Assembly (NCBI RefSeq): GCF_014336955.1 | Contig: NZ_QRAI01000004.1 | Span: 124,001 to 188,000 of the forward strand | Origin: Saccharophagus sp. K07 | GTDB taxonomy: Bacteria > Pseudomonadota > Gammaproteobacteria > Pseudomonadales > Cellvibrionaceae | Direction of reading: 5' to 3' | Length of the DNA stretch: 64,000 nucleotides | In this document: positions 49,119-56,924 of the stretch, in pieces | How positions within the stretch are numbered: the stretch's first letter is position 1 | How the letters are laid out: each line of letters starts with the position of its first letter | The notes under the pieces: model-generated | What the model saw: only the letters and a program-made list of their open reading frames with translations | The model's database searches: none | Told to the model about the DNA's origin: nothing | Position numbers and translations under genes: made by a program

Positions 49119-49156
49119 ATCAGTTCTCCTTAGAGGGAGATGGGCATCTACGGTAC

Positions 49157-49177
49157 GGGGCTTTTAGCCCCTTTTTT
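49157..49177 (+). terminator. Intrinsic terminator of the small membrane-protein gene
   Basis: GGGGCT (49157-49162) pairs with AGCCCC (49166-49171) around TTT and is followed by six T residues. Confidence 0.88.
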
Positions 49178-49257
49178 ATGCTCTGCAAAATCCGTCTCGC
49201 CTGTTACACATTCGGCTTGCTATATTGGCCTGTAAGTCAAACACGCCGGAGGGTTGT

Positions 49258-49695
49258 ATGGATGAGTTTATGCAGTTGGCCATCGAAGAAGCCAAGTTGG
49301 GTTTGCAGGAGGGTGGGATTCCGATTGGGTCGGTGATTGTGCATCAGGGTAAGGTGATCGGGCGCGGGCATAACCGGCGGGTGCAGCAGGGCAGTGTGGT
49401 TTTGCATGGTGAGATGGATGCGTTTGAGAACGCTGGGCGCCAGCCTGCGTCGGTTTATCGCGACTGCACGCTGTACACCACGCTTTCGCCTTGCCCTATG
49501 TGCACAGGGGCGATTTTGTTGTACGGCATTAAAAAAGTCGTCATCGGCGAAAATCAAACTTTTATGGGCGATGAGGATTTGTTGCGTTCGCGCGGTGTAT
49601 CCGTGACGGTGTTGCAGGATAAAACCTGTATTCAATTGATGCAGGATTTTATTGCGGCAAAACCGGAGTTGTGGAACGAGGATATTGGAGTTTAA
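49258..49695 (+). CDS. Cytosine deaminase, yeast Fcy1-type
   Basis: The 145-residue zinc deaminase has HGE (H50, E52) and PCPMC (C79, C82) as zinc and catalytic residues. The C-terminal KPELWNEDIGV aligns with yeast Fcy1 (PQDWFEDIGE), as do LHGEMDAFENAGR and the stretch YTTLSPCPMCTGAILLYGI. That points to cytosine rather than tRNA adenosine as substrate, unlike TadA. GGAGGG upstream supports the ATG at 49258. Bacteria usually use CodA for this reaction, so the type is noteworthy. Confidence 0.85.
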   Translation: MDEFMQLAIEEAKLGLQEGGIPIGSVIVHQGKVIGRGHNRRVQQGSVVLHGEMDAFENAGRQPASVYRDCTLYTTLSPCPMCTGAILLYGIKKVVIGENQTFMGDEDLLRSRGVSVTVLQDKTCIQLMQDFIAAKPELWNEDIGV

Positions 49696-49703
49696 CTTGT
49701 GAA

Positions 49704-49738
49704 TAAACTCGGCTGAGTGGTTTGTTCAGCCGAGTTTA
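49704..49738. terminator. Terminator between converging deaminase and CPBP genes
   Basis: TAAACTCGGCTGA (49704-49716) and TCAGCCGAGTTTA (49726-49738) form a perfect 13-pair stem with a nine-base loop, placed between two converging genes. Confidence 0.8.
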
Positions 49739-49744
49739 CGTCAA

Positions 49745-50602
49745 TTATTTTGCGTGCACTTGCTTGGATAAGTTTGATGAGCTTTTTCTGCGCTGGAATA
49801 CGTAAATCAAACCAACTAATGTCCATACAGTTACAACATAAAGGCCATATAGCAACGGCTTTTGTTCTGCTGCAATTTCCGGGAAAAGCCATGTTGAAAT
49901 AGTGGCGCTGCCGTTAAGACTGAGGTGCAGCATAATGGCAATCCAAACGCTGCTGTTGGTTCTTTGATAAATCCAGGAATACAGGTAAGTGGAACCGAGC
50001 ACCGCCGTTGCAAACAATGCAATGGACCAGACTGTGACCGGCATGCCGCTGATGGCGGTTCCTGTGGCAGCCCAGAATAAGGGCGCATGCCAGAGCGCCC
50101 ATACGAATCCCAGCAGAATATTGGCGCGGCCGAATTCCCGTTTGAGGTTAAATTGCGGCAGAGCGTAGCCGCGCCAGCCCAATTCCTCCGCCAAAGGACC
50201 CAACAATATCGATACCAATAAAATAACCGGAATCCAAGGCAAAACCCCGTAATTGGCATTTCCTAAATGGCCGCCAGCAAAATAAAACAATGCAAGTGAT
50301 GCAGCGTAAATAGCGGGACCTATCAACAGTATCAAAACACTCCAGCGCAATGCGGCAAAAGCGGTAAGTCTGCGGCGGAATAAATGTTTGATTCCCGCAA
50401 TGCCATCAAAATAGGCACTCAATAAAATGGCGCAGAGACTCGGGCCATAGGCGCCGAGAAAAAATAATACGAGCGTACTTCCGGAGGATTTAAATAAATC
50501 GCCTTGAATATCGGCCAAAATCGGCAGCCAGCAGCTCCAGGAAAAAATGCAGGTGACTACTGCAAAAGTCGCAAATTTATGATGGCTTAAAAATGTTTTC
50601 AT
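49745..50602 (-). CDS. CPBP family intramembrane glutamic protease
   Basis: A CAAX-protease/bacteriocin-processing (Abi) family membrane protein of 285 residues with about eight helices. The catalytic motif EELGWRGYALP has Glu139/Glu140 and Arg144. The second motif FVWALWHAPLFW supplies His172, and a later helix carries the asparagine/histidine region (IAIMLHLSLNGSA). It follows the small membrane protein and ECF sigma gene on the same strand (42-base gap), suggesting a role in processing an envelope regulator. Substrate unknown. Confidence 0.88.
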   Translation of the reverse strand: MKTFLSHHKFATFAVVTCIFSWSCWLPILADIQGDLFKSSGSTLVLFFLGAYGPSLCAILLSAYFDGIAGIKHLFRRRLTAFAALRWSVLILLIGPAIYAASLALFYFAGGHLGNANYGVLPWIPVILLVSILLGPLAEELGWRGYALPQFNLKREFGRANILLGFVWALWHAPLFWAATGTAISGMPVTVWSIALFATAVLGSTYLYSWIYQRTNSSVWIAIMLHLSLNGSATISTWLFPEIAAEQKPLLYGLYVVTVWTLVGLIYVFQRRKSSSNLSKQVHAK

Positions 50603-50644
50603 AAGTCAGTCCTTTGTGAAGATAAGTATTGCGTGGGAGTACTA

Positions 50645-50968
50645 TCAAATAAGATCCAATTTGCGCCCAAACCAAATTACTGTTGAGCTAAAAAGGATGC
50701 CGGAAGTAACCAGACCTATTTGCAGCAATGAAACGACCGTCAGACTGTTGGCCCAATGAAAAATGGTTGAACCGCCGCTAATCAATGCGGGCGTAGCAAG
50801 AACCAACCCTGTGGTTGCGGCGATAATTTTGATTTTGCGTGTACTTCGTGGTGCAGGCAGGGCTTGCATGGTTTTTTCGACAAAACCATCGTCGGCGATA
50901 TAGGGAGTGCTGTTGCGCAGGTGTTTGGCTAAAAAGCTGTCGAATTCGTCGTGTGGCTCGTGAGACAT
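50645..50968 (-). CDS. Small two-helix membrane protein (DUF5056-like), possible anti-sigma factor
   Basis: The 107-residue protein has a cytoplasmic N-terminus (HDEFDSFLAKHLRN, DDGFVEKTMQALP) and two hydrophobic segments (about 48-65 and 78-98). The N-terminal pattern resembles DUF5056 proteins found beside ECF sigma genes. It starts two bases after the sigma gene stop (TGATTATG), the classic place for an anti-sigma factor. It lacks the HxxxCxxC zinc motif, so the anti-sigma role is inferred from position. Confidence 0.75.
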   Translation of the reverse strand: MSHEPHDEFDSFLAKHLRNSTPYIADDGFVEKTMQALPAPRSTRKIKIIAATTGLVLATPALISGGSTIFHWANSLTVVSLLQIGLVTSGILFSSTVIWFGRKLDLI

Positions 50969-50970
50969 AA

Positions 50971-51504
50971 TCAACTCCAGTCTGCCAATAATTGTTTTAG
51001 CCGCGCTTTGCCGCGCGCTACGTGAGTTTTCAGCGTGCCGAGGGGAATACCCATTACGCCAGCCGCTTCCTCGTGCGATAAGCCGTCTTCAAAACAGAGT
51101 CGCACGGCAATTTGTTGTGCTTCACTGAGTTGTTTGAGCGCCTGTTCTATATCGCCCGTTCGCGCAATATTCGTAGCCTCGCATTCAGCGGCGGGAATTT
51201 CGGCGGCGCTGTCCAGGTCGCACCACTCAATGCGTTTTTTTCGCCATTTACTCGCGGCGGCGTTAAAGGCAATGCGATACAACCAGACGGAAAATTTCGC
51301 ATCGCCTTGGAAACTCGCCAGCGCGCCATAGGCTTTGATAAATACTTCCTGAGCCAGATCGTCCGCAGTGTGATGGTCGCCGTTGCATAAACGTCTGCAC
51401 CATTGGCGCAACTGTGACTGGTAGCGCAGGGCGAGCTGGCCGTAGGCGTGGCGATCGCCGTGATCGACCACCCGCGCTATCAAATCCTTGTCGGATAGGG
51501 ACAT
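50971..51504 (-). CDS. ECF RNA polymerase sigma factor
   Basis: A sigma-70 family extracytoplasmic-function sigma factor of 177 residues. Region 2 is DDLAQEVFIKAYGALASFQG followed by FSVWLYRIAFNAAASKWRK (-10 recognition). Region 4 is a helix-turn-helix, LSHEEAAGVMGIPLGTLKTH. No additional domains. It lies in a four-gene reverse-strand cluster with a DUF6249-like membrane protein upstream and an anti-sigma candidate and CPBP protease downstream, so it probably responds to an envelope signal. Confidence 0.92.
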   Translation of the reverse strand: MSLSDKDLIARVVDHGDRHAYGQLALRYQSQLRQWCRRLCNGDHHTADDLAQEVFIKAYGALASFQGDAKFSVWLYRIAFNAAASKWRKKRIEWCDLDSAAEIPAAECEATNIARTGDIEQALKQLSEAQQIAVRLCFEDGLSHEEAAGVMGIPLGTLKTHVARGKARLKQLLADWS

Positions 51505-51522
51505 GGGCGGAATCCGTTCCGA

Positions 51523-52095
51523 CTAAGCTGCTTTGCGGCTGAGTTTCCAGCTGACTAGTTGTGCACCTCCCAAACCGATCAAAATCAGGCCGAAGGTTCC
51601 CGCTGCGGGGCCATTTATCGCAGTCAGAAAGATCGCGATACCTGCACCTAAACCGAGATTTTTGAGGCCCCGGCTGAGATCTTTATCTGCCGAATTCGCA
51701 GGGTCATCGAAAAACAACAGACTTTCTGGCACGTCTTTGCCGGCATCGATTAGCTTGTTAATGCACTCGCGGCGAATTTCGCCAAAGCGTCTTTGCGAAC
51801 GGTAGTGCTGCAGGACCAAAATAATCGCGAGCGCAATCGGACCACCAAAAATCAACAAAATCGCCAAAACAGGTGCCACTACGCCTATGTAATCCGGAGT
51901 GTAGGCATTCAGCACGCCTTCAATGCTGTTGGGATTTTGGGGTGTCAGGGATTGTTGTGCTGCGTGCAGTTGAGATTCCGCCCCCGTCAAATCTCCTGTT
52001 TGCGCAATGCTGTGCAGCGAAAGCATGAGTGCGGCCAGTGTCAAAAAGGTCACCAAACAGTGGATGGCCGAGCGGCGTAAGCGAATCAGATTCAT
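51523..52095 (-). CDS. DUF6249-like membrane protein
   Basis: The protein (190 residues) begins with a signal peptide or anchor (CLVTFLTLAALMLSLHSIAQ). A second helix (VVAPVLAILLIFGGPIALAIIL) leads into the cytoplasmic segment QRRFGEIRRECINKLIDAGKDVPESLL, and a hydrophobic hairpin ends the protein. The QRxxxExxRxxIDxG..VP pattern is typical of DUF6249 proteins, which often accompany ECF sigma genes. I chose the start at 52095 for the signal peptide. It lies 18 bases before the sigma gene. Function unknown. Confidence 0.78.
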   Translation of the reverse strand: MNLIRLRRSAIHCLVTFLTLAALMLSLHSIAQTGDLTGAESQLHAAQQSLTPQNPNSIEGVLNAYTPDYIGVVAPVLAILLIFGGPIALAIILVLQHYRSQRRFGEIRRECINKLIDAGKDVPESLLFFDDPANSADKDLSRGLKNLGLGAGIAIFLTAINGPAAGTFGLILIGLGGAQLVSWKLSRKAA

Positions 52096-52232
52096 GGAAA
52101 AGTCCCCTACAAATGTGGATTGCGAATATAAGACGCCGCGACCTGCGTGTTTGGATTCAGCGATCACAAAATTTTTTTAACGCGGATATTAATCGCTAAG
52201 CAGCTGCGTTGCTTGAGTTTGTGGGGAGAGGA

Positions 52233-52253
52233 TCGGCGTAATCCTTACGCCGA
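52233..52253 (-). terminator. Hairpin after the chemoreceptor gene
   Basis: TCGGCGTAA and TTACGCCGA form a perfect 9-pair stem with a three-base loop, 34 bases beyond the chemoreceptor stop. No T-run follows, so it may act as a weak terminator or RNA end. Confidence 0.45.
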
Positions 52254-52286
52254 CAATCGAAGGGGGAGGCGGATGTTTGGCAGGAA

Positions 52287-53504
52287 CTAGAATTTGACCT
52301 TGGAGGCGGCGTCTTCCAGCGATTCGATGGTTTTTTTCAAACGGCGGCTCATATCCGCAGTGTCCGCCAGTTGGTTCGCCATATTCTGGGTGGTTTCCCG
52401 AATAATTCGCACATCGTTGAGCACTTGGTCGGTGGATTTGGTTTGCTCCGCAGAGGTTTTGGCTATGTCCTCGTTGGCGCGCGCGATTTGCTCGATTAAT
52501 TGGTTGATGTGCTCCAGTGCGGCGAGGCCGATGCTGGCTTCTTCCACGCACAGGCTCACTTGCGTGCTGCTTTCGGTCATCTGGTTGACTGAGTTGTTCA
52601 TGGCGCGCAGCAGGCTATCCATAGTGCGTTGAATTTGTTCGGTGGAGTCCTGCACGCGCAGTGCCAGGGTGCGCACTTCGTCGGCTACCACGGCAAAACC
52701 CCGGCCCTGGTCGCCGGCGCGGGCGGCTTCAATCGCGGCGTTGAGGGCAAGCAAATTGGTTTGTTCGGCAATGCCGCGAATTTCGCTGACGGTGCGGGTA
52801 ATTTCCAGGCTGCTGTCCGCCAGCGCGCCGACGTTATCGGTTGCGGTGGCGATAATGTCCGACAATTTGCCGATGGATTGAGTGGTTCTACCGACTTTTT
52901 CCGCGCCTGCCGTTGCAGCGTCGCGCGCGGCTTTGGACAGTGATCTTGCGGTATCGGCTTGCATTGCGATTCCGGCGAAACCTTGCAGCATTTCTTCGAT
53001 GGCTAGGGTGGAGTGGTGTGCAACGGTTTGCTGTTTCTTTAAATCCTCGCGCCGTGTCTGCGCGTGCGAGGTAATCATCTCGGATTCGACGTGGAGCTGT
53101 TCCACCGCGGTTTTAATGCTTTTTATCACCGTGCCGGTGCGCTCCAGCATGGAATTAAAGGCAGCTGCCATAGCGCCAATCTCGTCGCGGGAATCTATGT
53201 CGGCGCGATTATTCAAATCACCGGTTTGTTGCACTTGCAGCATGGTGGTTTTCAGACGATTGATATGGCGCTCGATCAAGGTGATCAGCAGCTGCGAGCA
53301 AAACATTTCGATTACCATCAGCGCTGCCACAACCCCGGCAAAAGCCGGTGCGGTTTCCCAAAATACGTCCAAAAATCCGCGCCCGGTGGCCGTGGCCAAG
53401 CGATTCATGGAAAACAATACCAGCAGACATAAAACGCCCAGCACAACAAAATTCAGCAACCAAAATTTGTATTTGAGTTGAGCATTTTTCAGAAAAGAGA
53501 GCAT
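52287..53504 (-). CDS. Methyl-accepting chemotaxis protein with minimal periplasmic loop
   Basis: The 405-residue receptor has two transmembrane helices (about 14-33 and 52-72) separated by only some 18 residues, then a HAMP domain and a long coiled-coil signalling domain. Its hairpin tip is [20 protein letters not shown] and [15 protein letters not shown]. There is no periplasmic ligand-binding domain, so it probably senses something in the membrane or cytoplasm. No che genes are nearby. Confidence 0.93.
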   Translation of the reverse strand: MLSFLKNAQLKYKFWLLNFVVLGVLCLLVLFSMNRLATATGRGFLDVFWETAPAFAGVVAALMVIEMFCSQLLITLIERHINRLKTTMLQVQQTGDLNNRADIDSRDEIGAMAAAFNSMLERTGTVIKSIKTAVEQLHVESEMITSHAQTRREDLKKQQTVAHHSTLAIEEMLQGFAGIAMQADTARSLSKAARDAATAGAEKVGRTTQSIGKLSDIIATATDNVGALADSSLEITRTVSEIRGIAEQTNLLALNAAIEAARAGDQGRGFAVVADEVRTLALRVQDSTEQIQRTMDSLLRAMNNSVNQMTESSTQVSLCVEEASIGLAALEHINQLIEQIARANEDIAKTSAEQTKSTDQVLNDVRIIRETTQNMANQLADTADMSRRLKKTIESLEDAASKVKF

Positions 53505-53726
53505 GGAAAAAACCGGTTATTGACTTGCACTGGCTTAAGAATAGCAGCTGATTCTTAAATCGCTTTTGACGTCAATCAGGTGTATGGCAGGCTTCGGTTT
53601 TGCGGCTGGCGCGGAAAAAATTGTGAGTCTTCACGCCTGTGCTGCGCTCCTTTTGGCTCAAGGACTCAACCTATCTGGGCGACCCTGGTAGAATGCCAGC
53701 TTTTTGCGACTGGCCAGGGTCATTAA

Positions 53727-54818
53727 ATGCTGAACCAAACTCCCCTTCACGCCGTGCACCAGGAAATGGGCGGCAAACTCGTGGACTTCTCCGGATGGTC
53801 CATGCCCGTCAACTACGGTTCCCAGATCGAAGAGCACCACGCGGTGCGTCGCGATGCCGGCATGTTTGATGTTTCGCACATGACGGTCGTCGACGTGCGC
53901 GGCGCTGACGCCAAGGTGTTTCTCCAGTATCTGCTCGCCAACGATGTGGAAAAACTCAAAGCCAACGGTAAGGCCCTCTACAGCGCCATGCTCAACGAGC
54001 GCGGCGGGGTTATCGACGACCTGATCGTCTATCTGATGGACTGGGGTTACCGCCTGGTGGTCAACTGCGGTACCCGCGCCAAAGACCTGGCCTGGATCGA
54101 GCTGCAGGCGAAGAATTTTCAGGTGGAAGTGCAAGAGCGCCCGGAACTGGCGATGATCGCGGTGCAAGGTCCGAATGCACGGCAGAAGTTCCACTCCTTG
54201 CTGTCTGCAGAGGACGTCGCCGTGGTCGATGCCCTCAGTGTGTTCAGCGGCGCCTATCTGACCGGCGCGCGCAGCGAATGGTTTGTTGCCCGCACTGGCT
54301 ATACCGGTGAAGACGGTTACGAAGTCATGCTGCCCGAGGCGGAAGCGGAAAATCTGTGGCGCTCCCTGGTGAATGCGGGGGTTCGTCCCTGTGGTCTCGG
54401 CGCGCGCGACACCCTGAGACTTGAAGCGGGCATGAACCTGTACGGCCACGAGATGAACGACGAGGTTTCCCCTCTGGTGGCCAATATGGCCTGGACCATC
54501 GCCTGGACCGAAGGGCGCGATTTCATCGGTCGCGCGGTGTTGGAGAAAGCCAAAGCGGAAGGTGTGCGCGATAAGTTGGTCGGCCTCGTTATGCACGAGC
54601 GCGGCGTTCTGCGCGATGGCTATCCGGTACTGGTGGCTGAATCCGATCGCCAGGGCGTGATTACCAGCGGCAGCTTTTCCCCGACCTTGGGTTATTCCAT
54701 TGCCCTGGCGCGTGTGCCGGTTGAGGTTGGCTCCAGTGCCAAGGTGCTGATCCGCGGTAAAGAAGTCCAGGTCGACGTGGTGAAGCCAAATTTTGTGCGC
54801 AACGGCAAGCCGGTTTAA
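53727..54818 (+). CDS. gcvT: Glycine cleavage system aminomethyltransferase (T protein)
   Basis: GcvT transfers the methylene group from the aminomethyl-lipoyl H protein to tetrahydrofolate. The N-terminal region [19 protein letters not shown] is diagnostic. [19 protein letters not shown] and the C-terminal [21 protein letters not shown] complete the family pattern. Length 363 matches E. coli (364). gcvH follows on the same strand after three direct repeats; gcvP is not in the window. Confidence 0.96.
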   Translation: MLNQTPLHAVHQEMGGKLVDFSGWSMPVNYGSQIEEHHAVRRDAGMFDVSHMTVVDVRGADAKVFLQYLLANDVEKLKANGKALYSAMLNERGGVIDDLIVYLMDWGYRLVVNCGTRAKDLAWIELQAKNFQVEVQERPELAMIAVQGPNARQKFHSLLSAEDVAVVDALSVFSGAYLTGARSEWFVARTGYTGEDGYEVMLPEAEAENLWRSLVNAGVRPCGLGARDTLRLEAGMNLYGHEMNDEVSPLVANMAWTIAWTEGRDFIGRAVLEKAKAEGVRDKLVGLVMHERGVLRDGYPVLVAESDRQGVITSGSFSPTLGYSIALARVPVEVGSSAKVLIRGKEVQVDVVKPNFVRNGKPV

Positions 54819-54833
54819 GATCGGCGCACTTTG

Positions 54834-54920
54834 TTTGAATATCCGGGCGCGATAAGCCCATTTAATCCGGGTGTTAAGCCCGACGAATTGTTTGAATCCG
54901 GGCGAAAGCCTGAAGAATTT
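54834..54920 (+). repeat. Three imperfect direct repeats between gcvT and gcvH
   Basis: Units 54834-54860, 54861-54890 and 54891-54920 share the pattern TTTGAATCCGGGCG..AAGCC.GA.GAATT. Each contains a GGGC/GCCC pair able to fold into a small hairpin. They fill nearly the whole gap and stop 18 bases before the gcvH start. Confidence 0.8.
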
Positions 54921-54938
54921 TTCCACTGAGGATGCGAT

Positions 54939-55325
54939 ATGAGTGAGATACGCTCAGAACTGAAATACCTGTCCAGCCACGAATGGGCGCGCATTGAAGA
55001 CGATGGCACTGTGACCATCGGCATTACCGACCACGCCCAGGCGGCCCTTGGCGATGTAGTGTTCGTCGAACTACCCGAAGTGGGCACCACGGTTAACGCC
55101 GGTCAGGAAGCGGGCGTGGTGGAATCTGTAAAAGCCGCATCCGATATCTATTCACCTGTGTCAGGCGAAGTCATCGCCATCAACGAGCGTCTGGTGGATG
55201 CCCCGGAAACCATCAACTCTTCCCCATACGATGACGGCTGGTTCTTCAAAGTTCAGCCGGACGACCTGGAAGAATTGGAAGATGCGCTCGACGCAGAAGC
55301 CTACCAGGCCAGCCTCGGCGAGTAA
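54939..55325 (+). CDS. gcvH: Glycine cleavage system H protein
   Basis: GcvH is the lipoylated shuttle of the glycine cleavage system. The 128-residue protein carries the lipoyl lysine K65 in [13 protein letters not shown], with the family frame KYLSSHEWA at the start and GWFFKVQP near the end. TGAGG (54926-54930) is the ribosome site. Downstream of gcvT on the same strand; the P protein gene must lie elsewhere in the genome. Confidence 0.97.
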   Translation: MSEIRSELKYLSSHEWARIEDDGTVTIGITDHAQAALGDVVFVELPEVGTTVNAGQEAGVVESVKAASDIYSPVSGEVIAINERLVDAPETINSSPYDDGWFFKVQPDDLEELEDALDAEAYQASLGE

Positions 55326-55431
55326 GTGTAAGTCCCATAAAAATGGCATCGTCGGCGAGCAGTTTTGCTATGCCGCGGTGCCGTGATCCCGCATAATTCG
55401 CGCCGCTGTTTTATCCCTCGCGAGGCGCTCG

Positions 55432-56625
55432 ATGACTTCCTATCCCGCACTTATCCTCAACCCCCAAGCCGACCGACGCGTCAAAAAAGGCCATCTTTGG
55501 ATTTATTCCAACGAGGTCAACACCGGCAAAACGCCGCTGAAAAGCTTTGCGCCCGGTGATCTCGCGGAAGTATTTGCCGCCGGTGGACAGTCCCTCGGGC
55601 TCGCCTTTATCAACCCCAATGCGCTGATCTGCGGGCGCTTGTTGACCCGCGACAGCCGTCAGGCGCCGAATACCAAATTTCTCCAGCACCGCATCACTCA
55701 GGCGCTGCGTCTGCGCGAGATGTGTTTTGCCGAGCCCTATTACCGGCTCGTCTATGGTGATGCGGATCTGCTGCCCGGCGTGGTGATCGACCGCTACGGC
55801 GATTATCTGGTGGTGCAAATTTCGGTCGCCGGTTTTGAGCAGCTGCGGGACGAATTGATTGCTGCGCTGGATAAAGTGCTGCAACCCAAAGGCATAGTGC
55901 TGAAAAACAATCACAGCGCGCGCGACCTGGAAGGACTGGAAGATACGGTGGAAGTCATAGGCTCAGTGCCGGATCTGCTCGCCTTGCGTGAGAACAACGC
56001 CCGCTTTGAAGTCTCCGCCACTACCGGGCAAAAAACCGGCTGGTTCTACGACCACCGGGTAAACCGCGCTTATCTGCAAGGGCTGGTGCGCGGCAAGCGG
56101 GTGCTCGACGTGTTCTCCTACGTCGGCGGTTGGGGTGTGCAAGCCGGCGTTGCGGGTGCTGAGCGCGTCACTTGTGTGGATGCCTCGGAAAGTGCGGTGG
56201 AAGGCGTGCGCCACAATGCTCGTCTCAACGGCATTGAAGACCGTGTCGAAGCCGTGCGCGGCAAGGCCGTGGACGTGCTGAAATCGCTGGTAGCCGACAA
56301 AGAAAAATTCGACGTGGTGGTGCTGGATCCGCCCGCCTTCATCAAAAAGCGCAAGGATCAGCAAGCGGGCGAGGCGGCCTATCGCCATATCAATGAACTG
56401 GCCATTCGCCTACTCGGCAAAGATGGTTTATTGGTGTCCGCGTCCTGCTCCATGCCGCTGACGCGCGACACGCTGCAGGAAATTGTGCGCGGCGCCGCTC
56501 GCCATTTGGATCGCCACGCGCAATTGATTTACAACGGCGGTCAGGGGCCGGACCATCCTATACATCCCGCCATTCCGGAGACGGATTATCTCAAAGGCCA
56601 GTTTTATCGCGTGGCCATGGAATAA
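55432..56625 (+). CDS. rlmI: 23S rRNA m5C methyltransferase, RlmI-type
   Basis: RlmI methylates C1962 of 23S rRNA. The 397-residue protein has an N-terminal PUA domain (PALILNPQADRRVKKGHLWI), the insertion domain, and a class I methyltransferase core with VLDVFSYVGGWGVQ (SAM motif), VVLDPPAFIKKR and the catalytic cysteine region SCSMPLTRD. It sits alone, 105 bases after gcvH, and ends in a long palindrome. Confidence 0.92.
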   Translation: MTSYPALILNPQADRRVKKGHLWIYSNEVNTGKTPLKSFAPGDLAEVFAAGGQSLGLAFINPNALICGRLLTRDSRQAPNTKFLQHRITQALRLREMCFAEPYYRLVYGDADLLPGVVIDRYGDYLVVQISVAGFEQLRDELIAALDKVLQPKGIVLKNNHSARDLEGLEDTVEVIGSVPDLLALRENNARFEVSATTGQKTGWFYDHRVNRAYLQGLVRGKRVLDVFSYVGGWGVQAGVAGAERVTCVDASESAVEGVRHNARLNGIEDRVEAVRGKAVDVLKSLVADKEKFDVVVLDPPAFIKKRKDQQAGEAAYRHINELAIRLLGKDGLLVSASCSMPLTRDTLQEIVRGAARHLDRHAQLIYNGGQGPDHPIHPAIPETDYLKGQFYRVAME

Positions 56626-56924
56626 TTTCCAGCGCGATGGTCGATGCGCATCGGCCATCGCGATCTAAAATACTTCCAAATAATTTAATCCCTGAATTTT
56701 GTAAGGAATTGTGATTCCTTGCATGAATGCCTTGCGCGCTGCGCACGCGCCACCTTTAATGAAATGTTTGACGGCTCCGAATAAAAAATTTGCGGGCCCG
56801 TTTGCTTGGTTTTTAAAAAGTTTTGCGATAGGGTTAGGCAAATTTCAGCGCTACGGGTGGGTGTTTCTCCGGTAATCAATAACAATAAAATTCCCGAAAA
56901 CATGCGCTGATCCGACCACCACAA
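56626..56924. other. Intergenic region before the CoA activase, with a 30-base near-palindrome
   Basis: No gene. Bases 56633-56662 are a near-perfect palindrome (outer CGCGATGG/CCATCGCG, inner CGATGCGCATCG, one G-U wobble) eight bases after the rlmI stop, with no T-run after it. The remaining 260 bases are AT-rich and must contain the promoter of the activase operon; I cannot define it. Confidence 0.55.

Noticed and set aside
53505-53726. Possible glycine riboswitch before gcvT
   Set aside because: The conserved glycine-aptamer core could not be found; nothing beyond ordinary upstream sequence.
53658-54926. A 422-codon frame opposite gcvT
   Set aside because: Antisense shadow; gcvT is complete and conserved over the same stretch.
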